DNA of 64,000 bases from Oreohelix idahoensis (lineage: Eukaryota > Mollusca > Gastropoda > Stylommatophora > Oreohelicidae): NCBI GenBank assembly GCA_024509875.1, contig JAMPIV010005839.1, positions 62,001 to 126,000 of the forward strand. Reading direction: 5' to 3'. The notes under the pieces were generated by a model, which worked only from the letters and a program-made list of their open reading frames with translations, ran no database searches and was not told where the DNA came from. Positions 11,093-25,985 of this stretch are shown here, in pieces. Within the stretch, counting starts at the first letter, position 1. Every line of letters begins with the position of its first letter. A program made the translations under genes and the position numbers.

Positions 11093-13640
11093 TCAAAATG
11101 GAGCGGAAACTTTCAGTATACAAGTTAGTGTGATTTTATATTTTGTTTGAAGTAAAAGGGTGTCTCTTTTTGTCCCATTATGTTCACTAGACAGACTTCA
11201 GTCAGGCGAAGAAAGTCACTATAGAAACTAGAGGGTTTCTGTATACAAGTGCGAATCGTCAACCCCGTTCTTCCACATGACCAAGTTAAGTAACAAAGTC
11301 GCGAAGTGTAACTTCTAATTGTTCTGAGCACGATGCAGAAGATCAACTAAACAGGAAATACACAGACGTGAGTGCCTAAACGGGGCACTCAGCACAGTGA
11401 CCACAATGTTAACAGTACTACCCAGCAACGCAAGACCTAGCGCTCCGGATTTTTTTGCCACTATTCTATTCTGAGTGTTCATTCATTCATTTTCATAACC
11501 CTCCACTCCCAAAGGAGCATAGACTTTCAACAAACACATACCTTGAAGGATATTTAATCGGTCCTCCTGTAGCACGTCCCGCCATCATCTCTACAGTGAG
11601 TGTTTTGGTGGTTGTGTGTGTTGTGGGTGTGTATTTCCATGATTATTGATGTCTGCCTCATGCTTTTTTTCACCTCTCCCGATCCCTTTTTTCCAGCTCT
11701 TTTCTTCTCCATGTGACTTCTTTGGTCTATCCCCTCAGGTTGTCTCAAGTCCATCTCTAAATGCCCTGAGTGTGTGCCTATTGTGACAAATTATACTTTT
11801 CCAGCATTTAATGATGTCTGCCATAGGTTTTAATTGGCGCAGTATTTAATTTATCCCATTAGGCGCCATTTTTGCTGTTTATTAAGAATAAAGCCAGTTT
11901 CCAAGCGTAACAAAGTTGTTCTTTTCATAATCTAATATATTGCCAGTAAGAAGAGAACTGGTAACAAGATGGTATCCCTGTTGCACTCTAGTTCTTATCT
12001 CAAAGGGCTCTGAGATTTTATTGTAAAGTAATACCCCAGATCATGTGTAAGAGGCATCTTAATCAAGTTGCCGAAACTATTACTCTGAGCCAGAAGTCTG
12101 TATGCTCAAAGATATTTGGGATGAGTTGTACATTTTATAACTCATTGCATTATTAACATGTGAAAATTGCTAGTGGATGTCCAAGTTCATACAAGGCTGG
12201 CAACCTCAGTGTTAAAGAACAAGAGATAATATGTCATGGTATATTGCCACACACAGGCATATAGCCATTGTTATTGAGGAAATATGTCTATTTGTGGTAA
12301 CTCATGTTTTTGCACGCTTTTTAACTTGTATTGAACGCTGCATATTTAATACGTCACCGGTTGTCAATGACGTAACGCGTTTGCGCTAATTTATTCTAAC
12401 GGCTAATATTCGTGGCCTTTCGTATACTTCAAGTCGTCAAAGCAAGACGTGTTTTTTCAAGCTCCCAGAATCGTGGAGGAATATTGTATTTTATGTGGCA
12501 TTAAATTAACTTCGAAGGCCGCCACTTGTTTCTAAGATGGTCCCGAACTTGTGAAGAAGTTCCGCACCTTGTAGAGAAGTATTTATCCAAGAAATTTACA
12601 TTCACGTTTTTGGTCCACATTACTTGGGTGTCGATGGTTGACACGCACCTATTAGTACAGCGGCCAGAACTGAATAGTTGAGACGATACATTGATGTTAT
12701 ACCACTATGAATACTTATGTACTTATGGGCTGACCATGCACTTGTATTTTTGAGGAGACCCATGTTTCAAGATTCTCCAAATTTGCCATTTGCCTGAACT
12801 AAATAAATGTTATACGAATCGTATCGTAGACCCACAACCAGATGTCTTATGTTCTTCGGTCAGTTATGTCCTGTAATGACCATACCCGTATCCATTCGTG
12901 TTGTCGGCATGATGCATGAACTTTAACAGTACCTCATACAACAAGAACATACACATATATGAAAATAACAACGCTACACTCTGCATATAGAATGATGGTT
13001 TCATGAACTACCACTGCAAGGGCTGGTATTTTTCATATAGAAACAAGAGCAAAGGCAGTCCCACGTTCCATATTGAGCAGGGAGTGGATGATGACAGAAG
13101 TGATGTACATAGATATTATATTAACCTTTTCAACCAGTGCATTTGTGTCGCGAGTATGGATAAATAGAGAATGTCTGAGTGTAGACAGAGTATGAATATG
13201 TAATGTGAAAGTAGAGAAAATAGAGTTACTAATGAAATTATGGGAAGAGATATGACTTTGGAGAGTAGTGAGATATGTACTGATCTCTAAAAAGGACTTC
13301 TTCTCCACCATACTGCGACTGGGTTTAAGATGTGAATCTCTCACCTGTCCTCCTATGCTTCATACAGAATAAGAAATTCTATTACAGTAAGGACCACAAC
13401 AGCAAACATCGAAGTGATAGTAGAATAGAAGTGATTCTGACCACAGATATATGTATATATATTAATGTTTATTAATGGAAAAAACCCACAACCTAAATCA
13501 ATAAAGAAATGTTTCCACTAGCTTCGTAAGACTAGTGAATTTATCACATGAACACCACAGGAACAAATCACAACAGACTTAACTCAATTACACACACACC
13601 AAATCGCCTCCCTTCCCACCACCAACCGTACACTTTCTCA
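11093..13640. other. Unassigned DNA
   Basis: No protein-like frame is recognised; the longest open frames are about 100 codons and compositionally random. A hairpin GAGTGCC..GGCACTC is present near 11370. Confidence 0.4.
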
Positions 13641-15252
13641 CACCAAGGTTTTATCTAATTAAAGGGGTTAGGGCCCCAGTTCTCAATAATGAAAACTGCC
13701 GGTCCTCTAACGTCGACAATGCTTGGCCGGGACTCTTATCCTCCGCTAGGAAAACGTACACAGTTCCACATCCGTGTGTTATACTAAGGTTATGGAGAAA
13801 AGCTCCTTCTGGAACTCTTAATAAATCCTAGGGAATAACACTTTTTGCTGCGGGTGGCCACCACAACTTTAGCCGAATCAAATTACTGAGCGTAAAACGA
13901 TTGCGCTCACTGATCGAGATATTTACTCCAAGGGCTAATCAGTGAGTTACTTCTGGCAAACTGGTTATCCAGAAACGACCCGAAGGGTATGCACCTCTGA
14001 TAAGGGATAATGAAGACTGGAACACCCAGGTGCCAAGAACTAGAAATCATTGGCTTTTTCTTGGCGGTTACGTTAGTATACTCCACGGTGACGGGGGCTT
14101 TAACGGGTATGACAATGTTGCCCCGAAGAATGAATGGCAACGGCAACCGCCCGTAGGCACTGGGAGTTGCGATAGGCTGTGAGTATATACTTCACGATGA
14201 CCACCTTGTAGACTGAACGCGGATAGAACGATTGGTCTGCCGTGATATATATTTTAACTTGTGGTTGATATTGCGAGGGCAGTAGTGATAACCTCAAGGG
14301 GGCACGTTGTTACAAGTGCCCAGTATATTTCTGAAGGGTTTCTTAGTTCCCACCAATAGACCACAGTAACAGGTCTCCCCAAGCTCAAGCAAGGAATGCA
14401 ATTTCCGCACTACAACTGCTAATAAGCTCTCAACTAAATAACCTGAACTAGGCGGCAAAGATCCTAGTAGAGACAAATGGTAAAGAGTGCTAGAGACGCG
14501 TGGCTTAAATAGGAAAGAGATTGCAGGTGTTCGACAAGCGTTTAGTCATCCCGCTCGAGATGAAACAATCAGATGTAAGACTTACGGGAGAGAAAGTACC
14601 CGGTTGCCTCGATTGTCGAGAAAATCGTCGTAACATTAGCAACCCTTCCTCGTTCTACGAGCAACTTGCGCTCGGGATGAAAAACCCAAGGACGGTATAA
14701 AATAAAAGACAGAGACGTTCCCCGTGCTGACGAGGACTCTGTAACTCAAAGAGACTGAAACTTGCCGCGTCCCCCAAGAATCGCTACATAAAAGACTTTG
14801 GCAAAAAATTTTGAACATCAAAGATGACCGGGAAATATTATTATCGCGCTTTGAAGTGGCTTCAAAGTCTGATCAGTTTCATCGCAAACTTTCTGTCACT
14901 ATCCGATGATTGACATCTCAGCTCGCGTGAGAACTCAGTTAAGCGAATCATAACTCGCTGACTGTTATCTGTCAGGTCGCGCCTAGCTAATAGGTCTGTT
15001 TGTAAACACTCATTTGTGCATGTAAACAGGAAAATAGGCGTGGCTTCAAAGTAAGTCTACGGACAGCGAATTGCGTGGTTTTCGCGTAGTAAATTATAAG
15101 CCTTGGATGGGGAAGCAAAGGTTGATGGATAATGAGGGGTCTATGTACATATACACGTCACAGTGCCCAGCACTGATATTAGGAAAATACTCCTTCCTCC
15201 GAATTAAGATAAGTAGAACACCGCGTACGGAGAAACAAAACAACTTGCGATA
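13641..15252. other. Unassigned, less AT-rich segment with a TATA-like motif
   Basis: This interval has higher GC than its surroundings and several 60-80-codon minus-strand open frames, none recognised. TATAAAATA at 14696-14704 is a possible core promoter element. Nothing downstream supports a transcript, so it could equally be part of an old LTR. Confidence 0.3.
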
Positions 15253-15330
15253 ACACGCAGATATCACTACATGGCATTGGGCCGAAGGGCTAGAGCCCAA
15301 GGGTCGCTAGATCGATAAAAACAACAACTG
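15253..15330 (+). mobile_element. Isolated 3' tail of the LINE seen at 8035-9360
   Basis: The sequence CAGATATCACTACATGGCAT, followed by TGGGCCGAAGGGC and AGAGCCCAAG, ends in AACAACAAC. It is the reverse complement of the 8040-8125 LINE 3' end. Only the last roughly 75 bp are present, either an extreme 5' truncation or a SINE that borrowed this tail. Confidence 0.75.
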
Positions 15331-17744
15331 CTACGTAATCGTCACCTTCCGTGGTGTCGGCACGTCCTAGGCGTAGTTGCATGGGTAACCGCTCCGAACG
15401 TCAAGGCAAGGATCTTCACTACCCGTCAAAGGCAGGCATCTAACGTAGACCACATGCTCTTGATCCACAGAATCTTATCAAGCTGGTATCACACACTGGT
15501 ATCTCCAACTTGCACTACAAACGTGTATCTCCAACTTGTACCACAAACTTTAGAAGAAACAAATGTCTGTGCTAAGTATTGGTTTCCTGACACTTAGTCA
15601 GGCGCTTTCTCGCTGTCTCTTCCACCGACCCGTTTCCTTTTTTCTCAGTAAGTTTACCCTCCCTGTGGCATAATTCAAAAACCCAATGAATTGAATGAAA
15701 AACCATCGTTACTCCCAGTTAATTTGATGAAACAATTTGACTGGATATCGGAAACGACGTTTTCCTGGTTTACGCATGTTTAAATATACACAAAACTTAT
15801 TAAAATGGTAATATTAAAAAAGGATATACACCATGATGCCATCACCATCCTCTCCCTGCTCCACTTGGAGCCAGGGGCTACCTCTGCTTTTGTTTCCTTA
15901 TGAGAGAAACGGTGTGAAGCAGTCACCAGCGCTTGACGAGGTAGTTAATGTCTCTATCATTATCAGAAAGAATTCCGAATAATGTCGGGTCACGGGTTTT
16001 GAGGCCGTCGTACAGGTAGTTATACGAGGTAGTATTAATATTATTTCTAATCCCACTATTATCCTGCATAGACATTCCGAGAACTTTGTGGTTTCCGGTG
16101 TTATAAACTCGAGTTTTCTTTCTGATTAATTTCAGAAAATCCTCAATAATTGGTCCAATCCTCCTTATTTAAATCCTACTTTTCTTCGGTCCTGGCTTGA
16201 CTGCAGGTGTCGTCTTGACTCAGTGGAACACAGCGCTGGAGTCTAAACTTGTGCTACAATATAAGTTACTTTTTGCCCACGCTCTCCCAGCTTTCTATGC
16301 GGTGAAAGTCACCAATCAGACGTAGTCTAGTTTAATATATGTTATCTAGACGAAGCAGATTCAAATGTTTGACTTAAGGATATTTCTTCTCACACCCCAC
16401 CCCACCCCTTTTTTCCCACTTTTCACATGAAATTCCGCATGACACAGGTAATTTCAAAATCCTCCCATATTAGATATTAACGTTACCGCTTTTTAGATGA
16501 CTCATGTCTGCAATTTATAACAAACCCTCAGTTTAATTTGTTATCATAAATGCTAATAAACAGTAGTCCACCCGCGATAATGTTGCATTACATTTCTGCC
16601 ACAGGGAAAGTACATTCGCAGTTTATCTTTCGATTAACCATACGAGAAGTAAGAGCGCTAAGCTTAGTGAGCTAGTACATTCATGCGTGGGTTTGTTTTG
16701 CACAGGTAAGGCAGACTGGTCTGTCTAATTCCAGATGAGGTTGTTAACATTATCTTTCCCCAGGATAGATCATACGAAAATAACACGAAACCTGAGTCAT
16801 ACGTTCCAATATGAGAGAAAATACGGGTAAGGATGAAATAAATGGAATGCACAATATAGAGAAAAAGACAGGTAATCAACGATACAATGAAGAGCACGGT
16901 CATTTCGTGACTATATAATTAAATTGCAGTCTTGCGCTATCCTACAACACTTTCATATGACTCGATGGGTCGAGATGTAATGCTCGGGGGCATCGGGAAA
17001 AATTCTGAAGAGGATGAAATGGTGTAGGGAAGCGGAGGTCATCTGATGCTTACATTAGGAGACATGATATTCAAGGGAGGCATTTGATTTCTCTCAGTTT
17101 TTTGGTACCAGATGCCAGGAGTCGAACCTAGACACCAACGGCATACGGGTCTTGGGGACACTTGACAAGGCAATCTGAGCAGTTACCCCTTGCAAGGGAG
17201 GTGCTGCTATGAAAACACTCGACTCCTGAAGAGAAGGAGCAGTCAAGACTTCACTGAAAATCAACATCCAGAGACAAATCACTGTAGACATCTTCAAAGC
17301 TAAGACAAAACTTAGGGTATCAATGAGGGAAATCTTCATAAAATCTCAACTTTGTCAGTTATAACATCCAGTGATGACATATTCTGTAAACACCAGAAAC
17401 TAAATTATTTAACTGTGTACTGCTTGAATTATTTTCATTCTCTACCCATGTTTCAACTATATTTCTTTAATAAATCTCTTGTTTTATATGTAAATATAAA
17501 TCCTTAGTTGAATTAGTCACGTGGGAGTGAATAAGATGTCTGCAGCGGAATGATTCACTTAAAAACAATACAATTTACAAATAATAATTCTCTGAATCAT
17601 CTTCAGCTGAGGGCTCATAAAATGCAAGTCAAAACATAATTTCTCACAGAGTTGGACTGAGAATACCAAATTTATAACAAACTTAGGTTACTCATTTGTT
17701 ATACTTACCATGCTAAAAATTCATGTAAGACTCCCTAAAATAGA
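15331..17744. other. Unassigned DNA with a possible tRNA-like remnant
   Basis: No gene is recognised. On the minus strand near 17106-17200, GGTTCGACTCC is a good RNA polymerase III B box. It is preceded by a weak A-box-like CTGCTCAGATTG, perhaps an old tRNA-derived SINE. The rest is featureless AT-rich sequence. Confidence 0.35.
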
Positions 17745-17885
17745 AGCACCACCATCTATTGTCTATCTCTGCCAAGAGTAATCTTGAGCGAAGGTTGAAA
17801 AACGTCATCATTTTACTAGAAGTGGCCATCAGTGGACCACTACTGCACAGCATAGGAGACAACCCGCGACAATGGTTTCTGTTAT
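17745..17885 (+). repeat. Interspersed repeat family Y, copy 1
   Basis: It shares CCATCTAT.GTCTATCTCTG, GCCAAGAGTAATCTTG.GCGA and AGTGGACCACTACTGC with 49935-50075 in the same orientation. The family is not recognised. Confidence 0.7.
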
Positions 17886-17959
17886 CATCCATGCGTAGTA
17901 CTGGTGTTACATTTGTCAGAGAACGTCGTCACATGCCTTATTCTTCATTGTTTACATCT

Positions 17960-18770
17960 GTTTCCGATGGTCTTTTGTTTTTGTTTGGTTGTTTAGTTCT
18001 TAGAGCACTTGGTACTTATTCGATATTGTGATTGTACATTTTTCTTTTGTCCGTTGATTTATGTGACATCCCTCATATAACAGCTGTCTGTAGCTCTGTG
18101 TTGTTGTATATTTTCTGAATTTCAGCTTTCTTTTGACTAACAAAATATGGTGATCTGATGGCAAACCTGCTCCTCTACATACCTTTATGTCATCTAATGA
18201 TGATCTAATCTTTTTGTTTATGCATATGTGATCAATCTGATTTTATGTTCTGTGATCTGGTGATATCCATGTTGCTTTATGTATTTTTATGTGTGGAAAG
18301 ATGTTTCCACCTATAGCTTGTTGATTTGAAGCACAGAAGTTTGTGAATCGTTCTCAATTTCTATTCATTGTCCATGTTTTCGCATGATTTCTTTCAAATT
18401 GCAATTTCTTGTACTTACCTGTACATTTAGGTCACCCATCAAGATTCTGATGTTTATACTTCTCTTTTTATCCATGATATTTTGTAGTCTGCTAAAAAAT
18501 TCTTTCTCGTCTGATTTTTTATCAATGCAGATAACATTGTATGATATTCCAAGGAGTTTTTTTCTGTCGACATTTTTGTGTGTTGACTTCAGTGTTTTCC
18601 TTTCTCTGAGTGCCTTCTGTCCACTGACAGCGTTAGAGCTACATCTTCACAATAATGCCCGTTATTCCCCCCCCCCCCCCCCAATATCCTGACCATAGAA
18701 CTATTTCTCATGTGTTCGCTTTCGCCTGTGTCAATCCCTTCCATCATATTGCGCACAATCCCACACTATC
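17960..18770 (-). pseudogene. LINE APE endonuclease fragment
   Basis: On the minus strand, pieces of an apurinic endonuclease domain appear in order. They are FFSRLQNIMDKK, RILMGDLNVQV (the GDxN catalytic motif), FPHIKIHKATWISPDHRT, NQIDHICINKK and LPSDHHILL (the SDH catalytic motif), then a SNKYQVL-like end. These are typical of APE-type LINEs and are spread over frames with stops. Element ends and the reverse transcriptase are absent, and a poly-C run sits inside at 18667-18682. This domain nicks target DNA to prime reverse transcription. Confidence 0.75.
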
Positions 18771-18810
18771 AGTTTTATAGTTTACGTTTTTTTTTAAATT
18801 TTAAATAACA

Positions 18811-18930
18811 TTTTGCCTCGTTTTGGAGAGGCGCGTCCCGTTCAACCTAGTTGGTTATATTAGGGCGCATGTCCAAATATAAAAGATCGTTGGGTTTTGT
18901 ATCGTTATATGATTAATGGTGTAATATATA
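18811..18930 (+). repeat. Interspersed repeat family Z, copy 1
   Basis: It shares TTGCCTCGTTTTGG.GAGGCG, TTCAACCTAGT and GTCCAAATATAAAA with copies at about 21185 and 51788, all in the same orientation. The family is unidentified. Confidence 0.7.
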
Positions 18931-19097
18931 GTTTACGTGTCTGCTGCCACCTGTACAGTTTTCCCTTACTCGGTCAATGGTGCTTTGACACTTATTAAAT
19001 TTAATGTACATAACAACTCCACCCATGAACGGTAGTATTAAAGACATTTTCTGTCCTGGAGTAAGATGAGTACTTCTCGCCACGGCCGATTTTAGGT
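18931..19097. other. Unassigned spacer
   Basis: AT-rich spacer before the minisatellite; nothing is recognised in it. Confidence 0.4.
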
Positions 19098-19690
19098 GTT
19101 CAGTCGCTGTGTGCCAACTGGAGTTCAGTCGCTGTGAGCCAACTAGAGTTCAGTCGCTGTGAGCCAACTGGAGTTCAGTCGCTGTGAGCCAACTGGAGTT
19201 CAGTCGCTGTGAGCCAACTGGAGTTCAGTCGCTGTGAGCCAAATGGAGTTCAGTCGCTGTGAGCCAAATGGAGTTCAGTCGCCGTGAGCCAACTGGAGTT
19301 CAGTCGCTGTGAGCCAACTGGAGTTCAGTCGCTGTGAGCCAACTGGAGTTCAGTCGCAGTGAGCCAAATGGAGTTCAGTCGCCGTGAGCCAACTGGAGTT
19401 CAGTCGCTGTGAGCCAACTGGAGTTCAGTCGCTGTGAGCCAACTGGAGTTCAGTCGCTGTGAGCCAACTGGAGTTCAGTCGCCGTGAGCCAAATGGAGTT
19501 CAGTCGCTGTGAGCCAAATGGAGTTCAGTCGCTGTGAGCCAAATTGGAGTTCAGTCGCCGTGAGCCAACTGGAGTTCAGTCGCCGTGAGCCAAATGGAGT
19601 TCGCCTAATGGAGTTCAGTCGCCGTGAGCCAAATGGAGTTCAGTCGCCGTGAGCCAACTGGAGTTCAGTCGCCCTGAGCCAGTAGGGGTT
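19098..19690 (+). repeat. 25-bp minisatellite, about 23 copies
   Basis: The unit GTTCAGTCGCTGTGAGCCAA plus CTGGA is repeated head to tail with few substitutions (CTG or CCG; AACT or AAAT). Variant units alternate in blocks, indicating local unit duplication. One partial unit near 19600 is shortened. Confidence 0.95.
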
Positions 19691-20542
19691 CAGTGTGTAT
19701 ATGAGTAGAGAAAATCTTCTCGTATTGTGTTTTGCTATTTACAATCTAATATTTGAAGACTTTCAGTCTAAGATAAATAAATACAAACATTAGCTAGTAC
19801 ATGTCGTTACTCCACTGTGTTTGTTTTCTGGGGGACAGTTCTGGCGCCAATCTGAGAAGTTAAAATCAAAATTATTATCTTGAATTACCTACCTTATATA
19901 TCCTATTTATAACCCTTCAAGGGTTGAACGGAATTTTGTTCCTTAAAACAAATAGGAAAAAAAGTTTTTGTTTTGTTTATTGTTGTTTTATAATAGACTT
20001 TTTTTTTCTGTCCGAGCCAGTGGTTCCATTGGCTTGTCCCTGGAGCCGGCCCTCATCTCGCTAAGAGGATTCGTTGAAAAAAAACCAGAATGAGATCCTG
20101 CAGTTTCTAATGGAACCATGTTACTTGGTTCACGTGTGAAGTCGAACCCTTGTCATTAAAAATGTAGGCCACTGTTTTCGTGAGTTAACAATCAACTTTG
20201 ACGTAACAACCGTGGTGCTCACTAGTGCATGTCCAAGGATGCTAGCTTTTTCAGTGCTTGCATATGCATGATGTTCAGCATAATACACATTTCTACTGTA
20301 TGTTGTGTCTTTTCCATTTATACATTATTCAGTTCTAACTGTATGTGTCTTCTTCAATTAATCCCGGTTAATAAAATTTTCATACACGAAGTCACGCCCA
20401 CATCATCCACCCAACACAAGACGTTTAGTTTTCCCACGAATTATATTTCTATACCATTCGCTGGCACGCGAACCTGTTTCCATTTCCAGTTCACAAACTC
20501 AACATAAATATTCGATTATCTGCATTGAATAATTACTTAACC
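19691..20542. other. Unassigned DNA
   Basis: No supported gene. The open frame at 20229-20507 has no recognisable motif. Confidence 0.4.
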
Positions 20543-20700
20543 CAGGACAATTCCCGGGGGGTGACTGGGGAAACAAAGAAAGGGTGCAACTATTGCTCCC
20601 TCAGACATGTCGAAAGAGGCGGGTAAAAGGGGACTGTGTATTGAGGCTGGCATCTTTATCATGTAAAACAAATTGCTACAAAAATTACCGCTACACCGTC
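20543..20700 (+). mobile_element. SINE-like repeat family X, copy 2 (partial)
   Basis: It contains CAGACATGTCG.AAGAGGCG and GGCTGGCATCTTTATCATG, then TAAAACAAATTGCTAC. These match the copy at 50935-51265 over its first half. It lacks the later GGCGGCTCC and GATGAT parts. Confidence 0.6.
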
Positions 20701-20740
20701 ACATTAATGTTTTAGTGCAGACTTCACGCAAGGGGGCAGC

Positions 20741-20752
20741 ACTAGTGGTGTT
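20741..20752 (+). repeat. Target site duplication, left, of the tRNA SINE
   Basis: ACTAGTGGTGTT is repeated exactly at 21118-21129, directly after the poly-A tail. Confidence 0.9.
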
Positions 20753-21117
20753 AGGAGCCGCGCTAGCGTAGTGGTTACAACACCGCTCTGGCGACCGGGT
20801 GATACAGGATCAAACCCGGGCGACGGCATTTGAGGATTTTTCGTCGACCGGGATTTGGACTGGATTAACTCGAGACCTGGCGAGGACATTTGAAGGAGTG
20901 TCGTCGACCAGGGACTGGCGACTCCTGAGCCGACCCAGCTGCAATGGGTACCTCCGAAATCGGCGAGTATTTGCCTGAATGGCGAGGGACATTTGTCTCT
21001 GTACAAGAAATAAAGGGATACTCACGTAAAATCAATGTCAGGTTAGACATAAATGATAACCTGAGATTTCGCCTCGAGTATTAGCGGGCGAACGAAAAAA
21101 AAAAAAAAAAAAAAAAA
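20753..21117 (+). mobile_element. tRNA-derived SINE with poly-A tail
   Basis: The tRNA-like head has an A box (TAGCGTAGTGG, 20764-20774) and a B box (GGATCAAACCC, 20807-20817) at normal spacing for RNA polymerase III transcription. A body follows containing CAGCTGCAATGGGTACCTCC (near 20937). The element ends in an A run (about 21095-21117). Perfect 12-bp duplications flank it, so the insertion is recent and its borders are certain. It would be mobilised in trans by a poly-A-recognising LINE. Compare the related fragment at 47237, which shares the TGGRTACCT body motif. Confidence 0.9.
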
Positions 21118-21129
21118 ACTAGTGGTGTT
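21118..21129 (+). repeat. Target site duplication, right, of the tRNA SINE
   Basis: Exact copy of 20741-20752. Confidence 0.9.
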
Positions 21130-21184
21130 TCCATATTCACGGGGAGACAAACAGTGAAAAAGATTATTATAATTTGTTAATATC

Positions 21185-21300
21185 CTTCTTGTGGGGAGGT
21201 GGGTGCGTGTCATTCAACCTAGACACACGGTGCCTCGGTTATAGTTGGGCGCATATCCAAATATAATAAACCTTGTGGTCTAGTGCTTTTGTGATAATTG
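21185..21300 (+). repeat. Interspersed repeat family Z, copy 2
   Basis: It shares TTCAACCTAG and GGGCGCATATCCAAATATAA with the copies near 18811 and 51788. Confidence 0.65.
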
Positions 21301-21485
21301 TTTAACCTTACTTTGTCGTTCCTTTTCTACCTTGGGGTGTAGAGGTTTGCCAGAGAGAGCGCCATACTATCCTATCGGCTGTCTTCTTGCTGGCTTGGTT
21401 CCAATCTACTCCTTGGTCCTTTAGAGATTCTCTAATGTCCTCTCAGCGACCTCTGGATCGTCCTGGAGGTCTGGATGATTTTTAA
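21301..21485 (-). pseudogene. LINE C-terminal fragment (RTE-like)
   Basis: The minus strand encodes SSRPPGRSRGR, then EDIRESLKDQGVDWNQASKK and TADRIVWRSLWQT. This is the GRPRxRW...A.DR..WR signature of the C-terminus of endonuclease-reverse transcriptase LINEs. A stop replaces the expected Trp after the basic stretch. Only the last roughly 60 codons are present, as expected of a 5'-truncated insertion. Confidence 0.7.
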
Positions 21486-21792
21486 AATGATGATACTGTC
21501 GCGAGAGGTTCAGATGTTATTAAAATGTAAGATATCCTGGACAAAAAGATGTATCAGATGATACCAGGATAGTGCCAGATAAGAGACTGGTCTTACAAGA
21601 AATACCCCCTTCTCTGAAAAGAGCAAGGGTGTATCGACAATCAAAGGTAGGGTCAAGCTGTATAAACCTTCAAGTATGATGATAGTGTTTGTTACTGAAG
21701 GTCTATGTGCTTCCTCTCAAGATCCTCCCTTGAATAATGGTTATTATATTTATATTGACTCTGCTAGGGGATTAATTAATTAATTAAATATG
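21486..21792. other. Unassigned DNA
   Basis: Nothing recognised. Confidence 0.4.
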
Positions 21793-24020
<2,228 letters not shown>

Positions 24021-24242
24021 AGATAAGCGAAGAATTATACAATTTAGACTGTCGAACATTTCTATCCTGCAGTTTGTGAATTAGCAATAAAACAGTTTGT
24101 CGTGCTAGGCAGTTTGTCGTGCTAGGCGAATAATAATAAAATTATTGCTATGAAAACTAACATAAATAACCGTATTGTCTTTCCCGGTGGTCTCTGAACA
24201 AAGACAAAAAAAACTACGGTTCTCTCAGACAAGTTGTAACAT

Positions 24243-24425
24243 GCCACGAATGTTAGGTTGAACATGGTGGCTGGTGACCTCATCATATAATAGAATTTTG
24301 CTATAGAAACCACAATTGTAGGAGCGTGCACCAGGTTCTTGCAAAGTGGGGGAGAGGAATGTGGTCAGTTGCAGGGGCGGCTCCAGGCTACGTAAAGAAT
24401 AAAGAAGGAGATGACGATGCTGATA
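24243..24425 (+). mobile_element. SINE-like repeat family X, copy 3
   Basis: It has TGGCTGGTGACCTCATCAT, AATTTTGCTATAGAAACCAC, then GGGGCGGCTCCAGGCT and a tail GAAGGAGATGACGATGCTGA. This matches the family order seen at 51058 and 59215. Confidence 0.65.
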
Positions 24426-24507
24426 GTATAAATAAGTGATCACAATGGACACGTGACAGGATATATGCAAGAACCAGATCTGGCTCAAGTACAAATTACA
24501 ACGTTTG

Positions 24508-24553
24508 TGTGTGTATGTGTGCGTGTGTGTGTGTGTAAGTGTGTGTGTGTGCG
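24508..24553. repeat. (GT)n microsatellite
   Basis: GT-rich run with GTGC and GTAT interruptions. Confidence 0.9.
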
Positions 24554-25375
24554 TTGTTTTGAATTTTTCGTTTCACCGCCTTGAATTTGCGGCGATCCTT
24601 GCTGTATAAATACGGAAGTCACATCTAACTGACGTTTAACCGAAATAAAATACTTCTATTTGTTTTGTTCTCTATGGTTGATAATTTACATTATAGTGGT
24701 TGGCTTGTGGTTGTGCCAGGAGGTTTTACCCACCCAGTCTCGTTGATCTAATGGTGCCCTCTTGTGACGCCGCACCTCATCTACAGAACCAATCCCCCTG
24801 GAAGAATACTTCTCGAGATAAATTGCCACGGACGTTTCACTCCTACTTGGAGATATTTCCTGCCTCATCTAATCTCGTTGGAGGAAGATTGGTGGTTTAA
24901 CACACGAGATCATTTGTACTCACCCCACCCCCAAATTCTCCCTGGGCGAAGTCTAAAGCGACCGATTCACGCCAAGTTTTCGCTGATTAGCCCGAACCAT
25001 TGCGATAAATAATAAACATTATGGAGATAAAAGTAAACAATAAAGAGAATCGATCCCGTCCATCACGCGGGTGGTATGATGGAATTACAAAAACATGATG
25101 CACATTTATGTATATATAATTGTGACAGCTTTATCAAAATCCAGTTATCTGACGCTAACGTAACTAGACTACAAAGACTTTTATACTTAGATGTGCTACC
25201 TAATATAGCTGACGGACTTTGTGCCTGGGATGATCGGGACGTTCCTCGCCAAAACCAGGCAACAATTCTAAGAGGGAAAAAGCAAAATCGAGTTAGTGTA
25301 TATATTTGATTGTTATACACATACACACACACATACACACACAGAGGCATTCTCACACGCACACACAAAGAGAAG
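24554..25375. other. Unassigned DNA with short CA run
   Basis: No recognised coding region. A CA-rich run lies at 25315-25365. Open frames of 60-80 codons overlap on both strands. Confidence 0.4.
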
Positions 25376-25985
25376 AAGACACGCTGAAAGAATGGAAGAA
25401 AGCGCGACAGAAAGGGAGAGACTATACGGAGGGGGGGAGTGTGCGTCATTAAAAATGACAGGAATATTGATAAAGAGGGTCAGTGTGAATCACGTAAGTA
25501 GCGAAAGAGTTACTGATGGAGAGCGATTGATAGAGTCAAAATAAACGTTGTGCAGATACGTAATGCAGTGAGAGTGATAGAGAGAATGTGAGTTAGTGTG
25601 TGTGAGAGTTATAGAGACTGATAGAGTGAGAGTGAATGAACGAAAGTGAGTTATGTAGGGAGAGTGAGGGTGTCGGAGTGTGAAAATGAGTGATTGACAG
25701 AGACGAGGGAGAGAAAGTCAGAGGGAGCGAGTGATGGACCATGAGTGTTATTGAGCGTGCGAGTGACATATAATCAAGGAGGGTGATGGAAAGAGAGTGC
25801 TGGAGAAAGAGTAAAGGTGATGGAGAAAGAGAGTAACAGTGATGGACAGAGAAACGCAGAGAATGACAGTAGTTTAGAGAGAGTGGATGATGAAGAGAGT
25901 GGGTGAGAAAATGAAGAGAAAGTGACAGTAAAATAGAGAGAGTGTGAAAAGTGAGATGGAGTGGGGATACGGTGAGATTGAGGGA
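25376..25985 (+). repeat. Purine-rich GA/GAGAGTGA-type degenerate repeat
   Basis: About 600 bp of imperfect GAGAG, GAGTGA and GATAGAG motifs. One strand is nearly all purine, with no fixed period. Long minus-strand frames rich in Ser and Leu arise from this composition. Confidence 0.8.

Noticed and set aside
19098..19690. Possible CRISPR-like array
   Set aside because: Units are contiguous with no unique spacers, and the genome is eukaryotic. It is a minisatellite.
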